DNA of 64,000 nucleotides from Arcanobacterium haemolyticum DSM 20595. GTDB taxonomy: Bacteria; Actinomycetota; Actinomycetes; Actinomycetales; Actinomycetaceae. The position numbers and the translations under genes were made by a program. Below are positions 23,936 to 33,500 of this stretch, piece by piece. Where the stretch lies: NCBI RefSeq assembly GCF_000092365.1, contig NC_014218.1:372001-436000 (forward strand), written 5' to 3'. Each line of letters starts with the position of its first letter. Positions within the stretch are counted from its first letter, which is position 1. The notes beneath the pieces were generated by a model. It searched no databases, had not been told where the DNA came from, and saw nothing but the letters and a program-made list of their open reading frames with translations.

Positions 23936-24901
23936 TTACTGGTAGAGCCCTCCCGCGTTGATGACTGGTTGGGTTTGCCCATCGGAGCAAAGCACAACGA
24001 GCAGGTTGGAGACCATCGCTGCGCGGCGTTCCGGATCGAGATCAACGATTTCTTTGCGTTCGAGTTCATCGAGTGCCATCTGAACCATGGATACTGCGCC
24101 GTCAACGATTGTTTCACGGGCGTCCACGATTGCGGCGGCTTGCTGGCGTTGCAGCATGGCTTGGGCAATTTCTGGCGCGTAGGAGAGGGATGAGATGCGT
24201 GTTTCCACGATTTCAAGGCCGGCAACGCTTACGCGATCTGCGACTTCGTTTGCGAGTTCGACGCTGATATCTTCGGTTGATCCGCGTAGCGATGAACGTC
24301 CATCAACTGGGAAATCGTAGGGGTGTTGGGTTGCGATGTGGCGCAGGGCTGATTCTGACTGGGATTTGATGAAGTTTTCGTAGTCTTCCACAGAGAATTT
24401 TGCCTTGGCGGTATCGGCTACTTGCCATACAACGATTGCTGCGATGTTGATTGGGTTTCCGGAGTAATCGTTGACTTTCGTTTCGTTGGTTTCGAAGTTG
24501 CGAACGCGCACGGAGATTTTGGTGCGGGTTGAGAACGGGATTGTGTAGTTGAAACCCGTTGCACGGATTGTTCCCTTGTATGTTCCGAAGAATTGGACGG
24601 TTCGGGATTCGCCGGGGGAGATCACGGTGAATCCTGTGCTTGCGAAGGTGACGACGACGAGCGCGACGCACGATACGAGCAGGACGATGTTCGATGCCAC
24701 TGTGTCAGTATGGTTGTCCTGGGCGATTGCTCCGCTGATGATTCCCCATGCGCTGAGCGCGATGAAAGCAAGCGAGAGGAGAGCAAGAGTCGCGGCGCCT
24801 CCGGAGCCGAGCGTCCAGGCTTCTTTTTCTTTGACGTCTACGCGGATTCCTGAGTGCCCTACTGGATCTTCAGAGACTGTAACTGTAGCGGTTGTGTTCA
24901 T
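23936..24901 (-). CDS. SPFH/band-7 domain membrane protein
   Basis: 321 residues. Two hydrophobic segments near the N-terminus (TLALLSLAFIALSAWGIISG and VLLVSCVALVVVTFASTGF) anchor it. An SPFH domain follows with VISPGESRTVQFFGTYKGTI, PINIAAIVVWQV and a helical tail (AQAMLQRQQAAAIVDARETI). SPFH proteins assemble into oligomeric rafts at the membrane and often chaperone proteases or other membrane complexes. It is upstream of and cotranscribed with an RHH protein. A 19-bp perfect inverted repeat lies just upstream of the start at 24919-24965. Confidence 0.88.
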   Translation of the reverse strand: MNTTATVTVSEDPVGHSGIRVDVKEKEAWTLGSGGAATLALLSLAFIALSAWGIISGAIAQDNHTDTVASNIVLLVSCVALVVVTFASTGFTVISPGESRTVQFFGTYKGTIRATGFNYTIPFSTRTKISVRVRNFETNETKVNDYSGNPINIAAIVVWQVADTAKAKFSVEDYENFIKSQSESALRHIATQHPYDFPVDGRSSLRGSTEDISVELANEVADRVSVAGLEIVETRISSLSYAPEIAQAMLQRQQAAAIVDARETIVDGAVSMVQMALDELERKEIVDLDPERRAAMVSNLLVVLCSDGQTQPVINAGGLYQ

Positions 24902-24918
24902 GAGAAGGCTCCTAACCT

Positions 24919-24965
24919 AACCCGTTAAAAAGTGATAGAAAAATGATATCACTTTTTAACGGGTT
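24919..24965. repeat. 19-bp perfect inverted repeat, terminator or operator
   Basis: Arms at 24919-24937 and 24947-24965 (AACCCGTTAAAAAGTGATA and its exact complement) are separated by nine bases. It lies between the end of the polytopic protein gene (24980) and the start of the SPFH gene (24901), both on the minus strand. It may end the first transcript, but an operator for the SPFH operon is equally possible because the T-run is interrupted. Confidence 0.6.
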
Positions 24966-24979
24966 GGGGTAGCAACCTC

Positions 24980-26221
24980 TCATTGGTTACGGGGTGAATG
25001 CTTTCCGGATTGTCGATCAATGAAGCCGAGCTGTTCGGGAGTCTCTGGAATTTCGCGGGTGAGCCATGTGGCCGTTTCTCTATCAGCATGTTGGCGTACG
25101 ATCGTGCGGAATTCGCTCAGTTCGAAGTAGAGACAACCGGTGAGTGGATGGCGTTTCTTGGCTACGATCTTGTAGAGCCAGTACACGAACAGGCCGAGGT
25201 TGAAGATGAGAGCCGCCCATGCGCACACGATATTTGCTACAGGGTTCATGGTGGCAAAGTTGGTCATCTCGCTTGGCTTCACAAGGAGTTCAGGAAGTAA
25301 GTTGTTAGCTGCGATCCAGAACATGAGTGTGAAGCATCGGAACCAGATCCACTGGCCCTTTGCCCAGGTAAATGCTGGGATCGTGCAAGCCAGCAACAGT
25401 GCCAGCGTGCAATACCAGGTGTAATCGGCAAGCGCATTGTAAAGGAACGCGTGATTCCATAGATCGTATGCGATTACCCATGGCCACACCATATCAACCC
25501 AGATTAAACCGCGAACTTGCTTCTTTCCGTTGGCCTTAACGGCCTTCGATTCGGAGGTTACGAAGATCTTGCCAAGGCCGGTGATCGTGATGATGTTGAG
25601 AAGCCCGGCTGCTGCGGAAAGCAAGTTCCAGTAGCCGCCGATCGTGCGGAAGCCAGTGGCTGGATCAATACCAATATGGTTGGCTTCAAAGTTTGCTGCC
25701 AGAGCTTGATACCATTCCGCAGAATGGAGCGGTGCGGAAATGCCACGTGATTCGGGCAGACCGTTAAGCACGTCGATCGTCCGCGCGTCGTTAATCGCTT
25801 GCAAACACTGCGGATCGGCACCGCATGCATAATACGTATCTGCCTCAAAGAAAATCGTGATGTCACGGATATTGGCTTCCATAATGTTAATCGCAAGCCC
25901 AAGCCACAACGCCACGCCCATCCACAACGCATACTTGCGCGCCTTGTCCGGGTGGCGCTTCCCAAGAACCAGCAGGTAGCCGGTCATGGTTGCGGTGGCA
26001 ATCATAATCACGAACTTGCCGAACGGGAACCATCCCACCATCGGCACCCCGTGTGCGATCACGTAAGGCATCACGGCGATCCCACCGATAGTCCAGAGTG
26101 CAAAAATCGTCCAATTCCACCGCCGGTTGATTTCTGCAATGGCGATTTGAGCAATGAGCACGATAACCCAGAAAAGATAGACCGCTGGCGTTCCGATTTC
26201 CCAGAGGAATAATGAAGACAT
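24980..26221 (-). CDS. polytopic membrane protein, DUF5692-like, copy 1
   Basis: 413 residues, about nine to ten hydrophobic segments, cytosolic-type C-terminal tail of about 65 residues. Motifs INIMEANIRD (112-120), GGYWNLLSAAAGLLNI (195-210) and IAYDLWN (250-256) are shared with the paralogue at 27490-28572. I associate this pattern with family DUF5692, from memory. Copy 1 has a 50-residue insertion (127-185) with two cysteines (C133, C139) probably outside the membrane. It is divergent from the SRPBCC gene at 26383. No enzyme motif is recognised; it could be a transporter or sensor. Confidence 0.6.
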   Translation of the reverse strand: MSSLFLWEIGTPAVYLFWVIVLIAQIAIAEINRRWNWTIFALWTIGGIAVMPYVIAHGVPMVGWFPFGKFVIMIATATMTGYLLVLGKRHPDKARKYALWMGVALWLGLAINIMEANIRDITIFFEADTYYACGADPQCLQAINDARTIDVLNGLPESRGISAPLHSAEWYQALAANFEANHIGIDPATGFRTIGGYWNLLSAAAGLLNIITITGLGKIFVTSESKAVKANGKKQVRGLIWVDMVWPWVIAYDLWNHAFLYNALADYTWYCTLALLLACTIPAFTWAKGQWIWFRCFTLMFWIAANNLLPELLVKPSEMTNFATMNPVANIVCAWAALIFNLGLFVYWLYKIVAKKRHPLTGCLYFELSEFRTIVRQHADRETATWLTREIPETPEQLGFIDRQSGKHSPRNQ

Positions 26222-26382
26222 GACATTTCCTTATATAAAGCGCGTTATCCGCTCATGCTCCGTTGCAGAGGTGAAACGCGATAGTTTTTTGGGACCTTAT
26301 CCCTCAATATTAGCCACGAAAAACTGGAATAATGGAGACTAACGTCACAACAAGGTGAAGTGAAGACGAAGGAGTCTCAAAC

Positions 26383-27408
26383 ATGAAGAAATCTACATTG
26401 CTGAAACTGGGAGGAACTGCCGCCGTAGCGGGACTTTCTGGCCTGGTTGCTTTCAGCCAGTTCAGTGGTAAAGCAACGAAAGAAGAACAAGAATGGGTAT
26501 ACCCAGCCGATGATTTGATCGATGCGAATTACAAGAATGGCTATTCATCAACATACGCCATTGATATCGACGCTCCTGCCTACGCCGTCTACCGCATCTT
26601 CAAGCAGATTGGGTGCGATAAGTCAGGATCGTTTAGTTCGGAGTTCTTGGAGCGCACCTTTGCTCGCTTGCCTTTTTTCAATTCGTATGAGATCCAGGAA
26701 GAGTTCCAGCAACCAGATTCGATGATGCCAGGCGATGTGGCCGCGTTCGATTATCACGGCATGTCGATGGAATGGGCAGATGTTGTTCCAGGTAAGTACC
26801 TTGTTCAGTGGGTTGATACGAAGAATCCGCCAGCTGCTCCGGGTGCGTATGCGTTCCGTTTCCCGTTCATGAAGCATTTCGCTGCGGCGTGGTGCTTCTA
26901 CTTTGTTCCGTTAAAGGGCGAACGCTGCCGCTTAATTAACCACTGGCGTATCGGTTTCGAACCAGATAACAAGGTGATAAGCACGATCAATTGGCTCAAC
27001 ATTGAATTGATCGGTGGCGTTATGACTCACTTGCAGAATCTGTACGTGAAGCGCACTGTTGAGTTCAAGAAGAAGCAGCAGCACAGCGGCAAGATTATGC
27101 GTGGTTTGTTGGGCGGGCGCTGGTTTAAGACTGGCACTCCTGCTGGACGTTGGGATGATACCCCGCTTTTCGAAGAGACATTCACTCAGTGGATGCGTTT
27201 CGGCCGTCAGAACCCTGCCGTGAAGGAGATTCGCGAACCAGTAACGGATAACCCGAATTGGCCACCAACAGGCCCAGGAACTCCGTGGGCAGATACCGTG
27301 GATGAAGATTACTTTACCGATTGGGAAGAACCAGAGTTTTCGTGGGATGAACAGATTCGCCAGAAGCGCGAGAAGACGTACCTGAAGGGGTGGGGTAAGA
27401 AGAAGTAG
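26383..27408 (+). CDS. membrane-anchored SRPBCC/START-fold protein
   Basis: 341 residues; AAGGAG precedes ATG 26383. An N-terminal hydrophobic anchor (about 9-27) is followed by a domain (about 50-215) with the lipid-binding SRPBCC pattern IDIDAPAYAVYRIFKQIG, DVAAFDYHGMSMEWADVVPG and PFMKHFAAAWCFYFVPLKGE. The remaining C-terminal 120 residues are polar and Trp/Pro-rich. The fold binds hydrophobic ligands in a closed cavity. It lies between two paralogous polytopic proteins, which suggests a three-part membrane system. The ligand and reaction are unknown. Confidence 0.65.
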   Translation: MKKSTLLKLGGTAAVAGLSGLVAFSQFSGKATKEEQEWVYPADDLIDANYKNGYSSTYAIDIDAPAYAVYRIFKQIGCDKSGSFSSEFLERTFARLPFFNSYEIQEEFQQPDSMMPGDVAAFDYHGMSMEWADVVPGKYLVQWVDTKNPPAAPGAYAFRFPFMKHFAAAWCFYFVPLKGERCRLINHWRIGFEPDNKVISTINWLNIELIGGVMTHLQNLYVKRTVEFKKKQQHSGKIMRGLLGGRWFKTGTPAGRWDDTPLFEETFTQWMRFGRQNPAVKEIREPVTDNPNWPPTGPGTPWADTVDEDYFTDWEEPEFSWDEQIRQKREKTYLKGWGKKK

Positions 27409-27438
27409 TTAGGGACGACGTCGGTTCGGCGCAATAAT

Positions 27439-27468
27439 GGCCGGGGATGCTGTGAAGCATCCCCGGCC
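27439..27468. terminator. bidirectional terminator-like hairpin between convergent genes
   Basis: GGCCGGGGATGCT at 27439-27451 pairs perfectly with AGCATCCCCGGCC at 27456-27468 with a GTGA loop. Very stable, no T-run, positioned between convergent stop codons (27408 and 27490). Confidence 0.65.
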
Positions 27469-27489
27469 GCCTGGTAGTAAACGCTTGAT

Positions 27490-28572
27490 TTAGCCTTTCT
27501 TCGGGCGCATACCCCGCCGGCGCTTTACAGCCTTGCGATAGCCGAGCCGTTCTGGCGTGGTGTCAAGGCGTGCGGCGATCAGATCTTTATCCTCATTCGA
27601 TGCATTCTTGCGAACCATCCGAACGTATTCTGGGGTGTCAGAGTAGACCTCAACTTTGAACGGATTTCGCTTGAGTACGGAGATTCGGTAGATGTGATAG
27701 CCGAATACCACGATGTTGACCACGAGTGCCAAGAATGAGAAGAGGAAGAGTGCTGTGGTGTTGTGTGCAGATCGGTGAGCAAACATTGAATCGTGCATGA
27801 AATGCGGGAAAGTAAGAACAACCGCAGACCACAACGTGAGTGTATACGCCCGGAATTGGATCCATGAACCGCGAAGCCGTGGGAAGAGTGCTGGAATCGT
27901 GCAGGAAGCGAGTAGTGCTACGCCGGAGTACCAAGCCCGATCTGAGAGGCAGTTATAGACGTATGCGAAGTTCCACAGATCGTAGGCGATAATCCAGCCG
28001 AGCGTGAGATCGCCCCACATGATCGCCTTGCTCTTATTATTGGCAACGAAGATGCCCACCCAGCCGGAGATTGCAAGAAGGTTGAGGATTCCGGCGATTC
28101 CGTTCATGTAGTTCCATGGGCCGCCCCAAGTGGCTAGGCCTGTTTCTGGGTGCAGGTTGTGGATTGATGCGCACTGGAAATCACGGATGACTGCTTCCAA
28201 AATATTGATTGCCAAAATAGCTGGGGGGATCAGCAGATACCATTGGTTTCGGCGGAGCTTCTGTGAATATTGCAAGGCTACCAAACAGAGTGAACCAGCG
28301 AGCGCCGAATACTGCTTCACGATCGGGAACCAGCCTGCAGATCCGGTTCCTTGGGTGGAATACGGCCACCAGAAAATAGTGAGCAGAACTGGGGCAATCA
28401 CAAATACTGCAAGCACCACCCACTTATTTCGTTGGGCTAGCCAAGCAGTAATGGCAAGGGCTGCCGTGACAACAATAAGCATCACGTAGTCCCACCATTC
28501 GCCTGTTTCGAACGCGAATAGCACAGGGTAATCCACCGTTGGTGTGGAGGTAAGGGTCATCAAGATCATCAC
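27490..28572 (-). CDS. polytopic membrane protein, DUF5692-like, copy 2
   Basis: 360 residues with about nine hydrophobic segments. It is the paralogue of the gene at 24980-26221, sharing AINILEAVIRD (121-131), GGPWNYMNGIAGILNL and IIAYDLWNFAYVYN (194-207), and a similar charged tail (MVRKNASNEDKDLIAARLDT then PERLGYRK). It lacks the cysteine insertion of copy 1. It is convergent with the SRPBCC gene, so the three genes are not one transcript. The basic C-terminus (KRRRGMRPKKG) suggests an inside location. Function unknown. Confidence 0.6.
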   Translation of the reverse strand: MMILMTLTSTPTVDYPVLFAFETGEWWDYVMLIVVTAALAITAWLAQRNKWVVLAVFVIAPVLLTIFWWPYSTQGTGSAGWFPIVKQYSALAGSLCLVALQYSQKLRRNQWYLLIPPAILAINILEAVIRDFQCASIHNLHPETGLATWGGPWNYMNGIAGILNLLAISGWVGIFVANNKSKAIMWGDLTLGWIIAYDLWNFAYVYNCLSDRAWYSGVALLASCTIPALFPRLRGSWIQFRAYTLTLWSAVVLTFPHFMHDSMFAHRSAHNTTALFLFSFLALVVNIVVFGYHIYRISVLKRNPFKVEVYSDTPEYVRMVRKNASNEDKDLIAARLDTTPERLGYRKAVKRRRGMRPKKG

Positions 28573-28660
28573 TCTACTTCATTGGAAAGTGTGTTTTAGG
28601 ATACACCCATTCTAGCGTGTTTGGAGAGAATAGAATGGGACTTATGCTCCGGGATTGGCG

Positions 28661-29065
28661 CTATGTCTCCAGAACGTCGAAGCCGCATCGCTTGGCACAG
28701 GCGGCAAAGTTCTTATCGAAAGTCAGAATTTTCACCGGATCCCCAGATGAGTTGACACTGAGTGCTGTAGCAATGTGAAGAGCGTCAAGCGTTTTTGAAT
28801 GCCCAAGAATTCCTTCGCTTTGGGAAAGGATCGGATCTGACACTGATATGAGCGTGATCGCTGGTAGAAGAGCGTCAACATAATCGGGGATTAGGGTATG
28901 TTCCACTACTGAATCAAGACTTCGTACCAGTGTGCGGATGAGCTCTGTGCGTAAGAGAGTGGATGAAACTATTGTTTCTCCCGAACGTAAATATCCTTTG
29001 ACACGTTCGGTTCCACTTTCTGGTAGAAAAAGTTTGGCTGCGGCAGACGTATCAAGGTAGATCAT
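28661..29065 (-). CDS. VapC-type PIN-domain toxin (second module)
   Basis: 134 residues. PIN acidic residues are present: D5 in MIYLDTSAAAKLF, E41 in LLRTELIRTL, D94 in TLDALHIATAL and D117 in TFDKN. Member of the VapC RNase toxins. Its ATG overlaps the upstream antitoxin stop by four bases. The active site looks intact. It differs in sequence from the toxin at 158-571, so it is a separate module. Confidence 0.9.
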   Translation of the reverse strand: MIYLDTSAAAKLFLPESGTERVKGYLRSGETIVSSTLLRTELIRTLVRSLDSVVEHTLIPDYVDALLPAITLISVSDPILSQSEGILGHSKTLDALHIATALSVNSSGDPVKILTFDKNFAACAKRCGFDVLET

Positions 29066-29373
29066 AGCCGGTCATCTCTATCTTTTTGGATTACGTCATC
29101 TAATGAATGGTTAGATTGGGTAGTGATGACAAGGGAATCGATATCAATGCTGGATATTGATTGAGATGCGGGTAGCGCGTTGCCTTCTGCGATAAGGCGC
29201 GCTAACGGTGATACTTCTGCTTGAATGGGCACAATTGTAGCGATTGGCTTACCGCGGTCGGTTACAATCACTTCTTGCTGTGAATCGCGAACACGAGCCA
29301 TGACTCTGCCTGACTGCTGATTTAGTTCCCGCAGGGATACATAGTGGGCTGTGTCCTGCTCAGTTATTAACAT
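29062..29373 (-). CDS. Phd/YefM-type antitoxin
   Basis: 103 residues. The N-terminal Phd/YefM DNA-binding fold is recognised from YVSLRELNQQSGRVMARVRD, EVIVTDRGKPIATIVPI. The C-terminal half (SISSIDIDSLVI...LDDVIQKDRDDR) is the toxin-binding tail. GGAGGG lies four bases before ATG 29373. A perfect dyad directly upstream (29383-29407) is the expected autoregulatory operator. Confidence 0.9.
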   Translation of the reverse strand: MLITEQDTAHYVSLRELNQQSGRVMARVRDSQQEVIVTDRGKPIATIVPIQAEVSPLARLIAEGNALPASQSISSIDIDSLVITTQSNHSLDDVIQKDRDDRL

Positions 29374-29382
29374 GTTCCCTCC

Positions 29383-29407
29383 ATTGTTCTACATGTTGTA
29401 GAACAAT
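29383..29407. promoter_or_regulatory. operator of the second toxin-antitoxin module
   Basis: ATTGTTCTACA at 29383-29393 and TGTAGAACAAT at 29397-29407 are exact inverted arms around a three-base spacer, ten bases upstream of the antitoxin ATG. This position fits repression by the antitoxin/toxin complex. Confidence 0.8.
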
Positions 29408-29442
29408 TCTATCTGTGGGAGGAACGGAAAATCTAGCCCCAG

Positions 29443-30057
29443 TTACATCACATCTGGTTGTGTGATTCCCAGCCAGTCATGCCACCCCTTATGCAACACG
29501 AGCCACGCCATCAATCCATATCCCGCCTGACGTGGGGTGTAACTCGCATTCATCGACATATCCGTGGCCCACTGTTCATGGTTATACAACGGCGTAAAAC
29601 AATCCACGTACGGAATGTTTCGCCGCGTACACGCCTGTTCGTAGGCTTGGCTGAGATCGTTTTGGTTGCGTAACGGTTGATCGTTGCGTGGAGGAGGTCC
29701 GACGACGAACGGTGCCAACCCCATACTCATCGCATTATCAAGAATATTCGCCACATAGAGGCGTGAGCGTGCAAGCGATAGCGAGCTTTCCAAATCATGT
29801 GATCCTAACCCGATCACAAGACGATTTTCGGCGTCGCGATCTAGGCGTGGAACGATATCGTTCTCCCAACGGGACGCAAGTGCTTCCGTTCCTTCACCGG
29901 GAGTAGCCAACGTGAGATGCATGAGTGGAGGTTCGCACGCGGTGCGCGCCATCACGCGCCCAGTCCACCCCATCGCGCGGGCGTCGCCAAAGCCCGCAAC
30001 TAGTTCATCTCCGATGAAAAAGATGCGGGTGGGATGTTCGGTCTCAATGTTGCTCAT
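29443..30057 (-). CDS. SGNH/GDSL-like hydrolase family protein lacking the nucleophile serine
   Basis: 204 residues from ATG 30057; the frame is open to 30090. The SGNH block I reads FIGDELVAGFGDARAMGWTG, with Glu where GDSL enzymes have the catalytic Ser. Block III/IV-like VIGLGSHDLESS and a C-terminal block V-like segment (MNASYTPRQAGYGLMAWLVL) are present, but the usual DxxH is replaced too. So the fold is likely SGNH, but hydrolase activity is doubtful. Related actinobacterial proteins may share the GDEL form. It follows the antitoxin module on the same strand but is probably independent. Confidence 0.65.
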   Translation of the reverse strand: MSNIETEHPTRIFFIGDELVAGFGDARAMGWTGRVMARTACEPPLMHLTLATPGEGTEALASRWENDIVPRLDRDAENRLVIGLGSHDLESSLSLARSRLYVANILDNAMSMGLAPFVVGPPPRNDQPLRNQNDLSQAYEQACTRRNIPYVDCFTPLYNHEQWATDMSMNASYTPRQAGYGLMAWLVLHKGWHDWLGITQPDVM

Positions 30058-30259
30058 GCCTAGCTCTTCCACAATCAACGTGTCAATCACGTCTATTCTA
30101 AATGGAATCAGGCTTTTCGTGGTGGTGATGAGGGGAGGTTGTGGTGAGGTACGTGTGAAGTGCTCCGGGTTTTGTTCCTAGGCTTTTGCCTTGATTTTTA
30201 TTATTTCCTGTGGCGGGTTCTGCTTCTAAAAGTCGATTTCCGCCTCGATCGGGGTTCGG

Positions 30260-30421
30260 TATCCCAAGCTTTGGAGCTACTGCCTGCGGCTTGCATCGAC
30301 ATGTTTTCTGCCAAGATACGGTCTTCCACGAGACGGACCACACGGTCCTTGGCATCCTGGCCAAATTTCCTTGGCATATTCGAAGACTTTCATCTACTCA
30401 AACAGAACAAAACCTGGGACA
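30260..30421 (-). mobile_element. decayed IS3-family element: 5' end of orfA and terminal repeat
   Basis: On the minus strand, ATG 30377 opens MPRKFGQDAKDRVVRLVEDR, then ILAENMSMQAA, the N-terminal helix-turn-helix of an IS3-type OrfA. A frameshift at about 30284 is followed in the next frame by QAVAPKLGI (30260-30283), the next conserved piece. After that only traces remain (GTKPGA near 30170). TGTCCCAGGTTTTGTTCTG starting at 30421 looks like the left inverted repeat, 44 bases before the ATG. No OrfB is present. The rest of 30091-30459 is otherwise non-coding. Confidence 0.7.
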
Positions 30422-30461
30422 CTTCATTTTGTCTCGCACTTCTGTGTATATGGGGCTAGAA

Positions 30462-30517
30462 AAGCGGCTGGCAGCTCAGCAGTGCGCTATAGAGCATCGC
30501 TGAGCTGCCAGCCGCTT
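30462..30517 (-). terminator. strong terminator downstream of kgd
   Basis: A 19-bp perfect inverted repeat (AAGCGGCTGGCAGCTCAGC at 30462-30480; its complement at 30499-30517) with an 18-base loop. On the minus strand the stem is followed by TTTTCTAG, as expected for the end of the kgd transcript. A second smaller hairpin (GTGCCGGT at 30566-30573 with ACCGGCAC at 30581-30588) lies nearer the kgd stop, next to a short tandem repeat at 30544-30575. Confidence 0.82.
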
Positions 30518-30591
30518 ATTGGGGTCGGCAATGGTCAGTAAGTGGCAAGTGCCGGTAGGCGGCAAGTGCCGGTAGCTTGCACCGGCACAAC

Positions 30592-33500
30592 CTACCTAGC
30601 AAACGCCTCATTCAGAAGAGTTTGTGCTTGCGCCTGGTGAATCTTGCCCAAACCAGTGGCGGTTGAAGCGGCTGCCGGGCGGGATACGCGGCGTACCTGC
30701 AACCCCATCGGCATGAACATTTCCAGAGCAAGGTGTGGCCATGCGCCTTGGTTAGCTGGTTCGTCTTGTACCCACAGCAGTTCTGCGTTCGGATACTTAT
30801 CGAGTTCAGCCTTCAGTTCGGCTACTGGGTTCGGGTAGAGCTGTTCAAGGCGGATAATGGCAACGGACGTATCGTTGTTCTGATCCCGCCGTTCTACCAA
30901 ATCGTAGTAGAGGCGGCCGGTACACATGATGACGCGCGTGACATTCAGATCGGTGCGGTGTTCGCCGATCACCGGCTGGAACGTGCCTGACGTGAACTCT
31001 TCCACGGCAGATGTTGCTCCCTTGCGGCGCAACAACTGTTTAGGCGTGATTGCGATGAGTGGCTTGCGTGGCCGCTGGTAGGCCTGGCGGCGCAACATGT
31101 GGAAGTGGTTTGCCGGGGTAGACGGCTGGGCCACGATCATGTTGTTTTCTGCGCACAACTGCAAATACCGTTCGATACGAGCCGACGAGTGATCCGGCCC
31201 CTGGCCTTCGTATCCGTGCGGCAACATGAGAACAACGGAAGAACGCTGGTTCCACTTTTGTTCCGCAGAAGAAATGAATTCATCAACCACGGTTTGAGCG
31301 CCGTTGGCGAAATCACCGAACTGGGCTTCCCACACCACCAGGGCATCAGGGCGCTCTACGGAATACCCGTACTCGAACGCCATCACAGAATATTCAGACA
31401 ACGCGGAATCGTAGATTGCCAGTGGAGCCTGATCTTCGGTTAAGTGTTGCAGTGGGGTCCATTCGGTACCCGTGCCTTCGCCATGAACGGTAGCGTGGCG
31501 TTGTACGAATGTTCCACGGCGAACATCTTGGCCAGACATACGCACTGGTACGCCTTCGATCAACAAGGAACCGAAAGCCAGCAGTTCGCCAAAGCCCCAA
31601 TCGATCTTCCCTTCGGAACACATCGTGTTGCGTTTGTTAAACAGCTGCATGATCTTCTTGTGTGGCGTAAACCCGTCCGGCACCTGAACATGAGCAGCGC
31701 CAATGCGCGCAACAACATCCGGCGAAACGGCAGTCTGCCAGCCAATCATCGCCCCGGCGTCGTCTTCTTGAGATTGAGGTTTGCCCAAAGAACGCGATGC
31801 CTGTTCTTCAGATTCGGTACGAGTCTGTTCGGAAGCGCGCACAGAATTGAGCGCCTCATTTAGAGTGTCATGGTACGCGGATTCGAGTTCGGCAACGTCT
31901 TCGGCAGTCATATCGCCACGGCCGATCAACGCTTCGGCATAAATATGGCGGGTGGTGCGTTTGGAATCAACTAAAGAATACATGACTGGCTGGGTCATCG
32001 AAGGATCGTCGCCTTCGTTATGCCCGCGCCGGCGATAACAAGAAATGTCAACGATCACGTCTTTGTGGAAGGCTTCGCGGAATTCTTGAGCCATCCGCGC
32101 CATCCGCGCCACGGCTTCGGGATCATCGCCATTCACGTGGAAGATCGGGATCTGCAGACCTTTGGCAATATCGGTGGTGTAACGCGAAGAACGGCCGGAT
32201 GATGGAGAGGTGGTGAAGCCGATCTGGTTGTTCACCACGATGTGGATGGTTCCACCGTTCTTGTAGGCTGGCAGTTGTGAAAGGTTGAACACTTCCCACA
32301 CCACGCCCTGGCCAGAAAGGGCAGCATCGCCGTGAATGAGAATCGGCAAAACAGGATAGAACGTACCATCTGTGCCTATGAGATCGTGCTTGCCGCGCAC
32401 GATACCTTCCAACACGCCGTCGGCAGCTTCCAAATGCGATGGGTTCGCGGCCAAGTAAACACCAACTTTATCGCCCTTAGGTGAGGTATAAACGCCTTCG
32501 GTTCCCAGGTGATACTTGACGTCCCCAGATCCTTGCACGGATGACGGATCGATGCGCCCGTCGAATTCGTTAAAGACCTGCCCGTAAGATTTCCCAGCAA
32601 TGTTCGTTAACACGTTCAATCGCCCGCGGTGAGCCATCCCGATCGCCACGTCAGAAAGCCCGGATTCGGCAGCCCCTTCTAGGATCGAATCGAGCGCTGG
32701 AATCAACGATTCGCCGCCTTCTAGTGAGAACCGCTTTTGCCCCACATACTTAGTTTGTAGGAAGGTTTCGAATGCTTCGGCTTCGTTGAGTTTGGTGAGG
32801 ATTCGGCGTCGCTGGTCGATTGTTGCCGGTTCGGCCGGCTTTTCGATGCGTTCTTGGAACCAGCGCCGCTGCACGGGATCTTGAATATGCATGTATTCGA
32901 TGCCTACGGTGCGGCAGTAGGATTCGCGCAGTTGGTCAAGGATTTCGCGCAAGGTCAAGTGAGACGAATGAGCAAATCCGCCCGTTGGGAACGATCGATC
33001 AAGATCCCACAGCGTGAGGCCATACGATCCGATTTCCAGATCGGGGTGGCGGCGGATATGGAACGAAAGCGGATCGGTATCCGCGATCAGGTGCCCGCGC
33101 GAACGATACGCGTGAATGAGTTCTGCGATGCGGGCTGGTTTGCCGAGTTCCCGTTCGGCGTCATACTCCACGTCCGTTTCCCAGACGAAAGGCTTGTATG
33201 GCACGTGAAGTGCGATGTAGATGCGTTCGTAGAATCCATCGAGTCCCAGGAGCTTGTGTTCCATGAGGCGCAAGAATCGCCCGGACGTTGCGCCCTGGAT
33301 CACGCGGTGATCGTAGGTTGAAGTGACGTGTACGACTTTCGATACGCTCATGCGCGCCAGTTGCGCTTCGGCAGTTCCAGCGAACGCAGGTGGGTAAACC
33401 ATCGATCCAACGCCTACGATCAGCCCCTGGCCTTTCATAAGGCGCGGGATTGAGTGCGTAGTTCCGAGCCCGCCGGGGTTTGTGAGGGAAGCCGTTGTGC

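Noticed and set aside
30160-30459. 99-codon plus-strand open frame after the SGNH gene
   Set aside because: It is antisense to the IS3 OrfA remnant and has no ribosome binding site or family resemblance.
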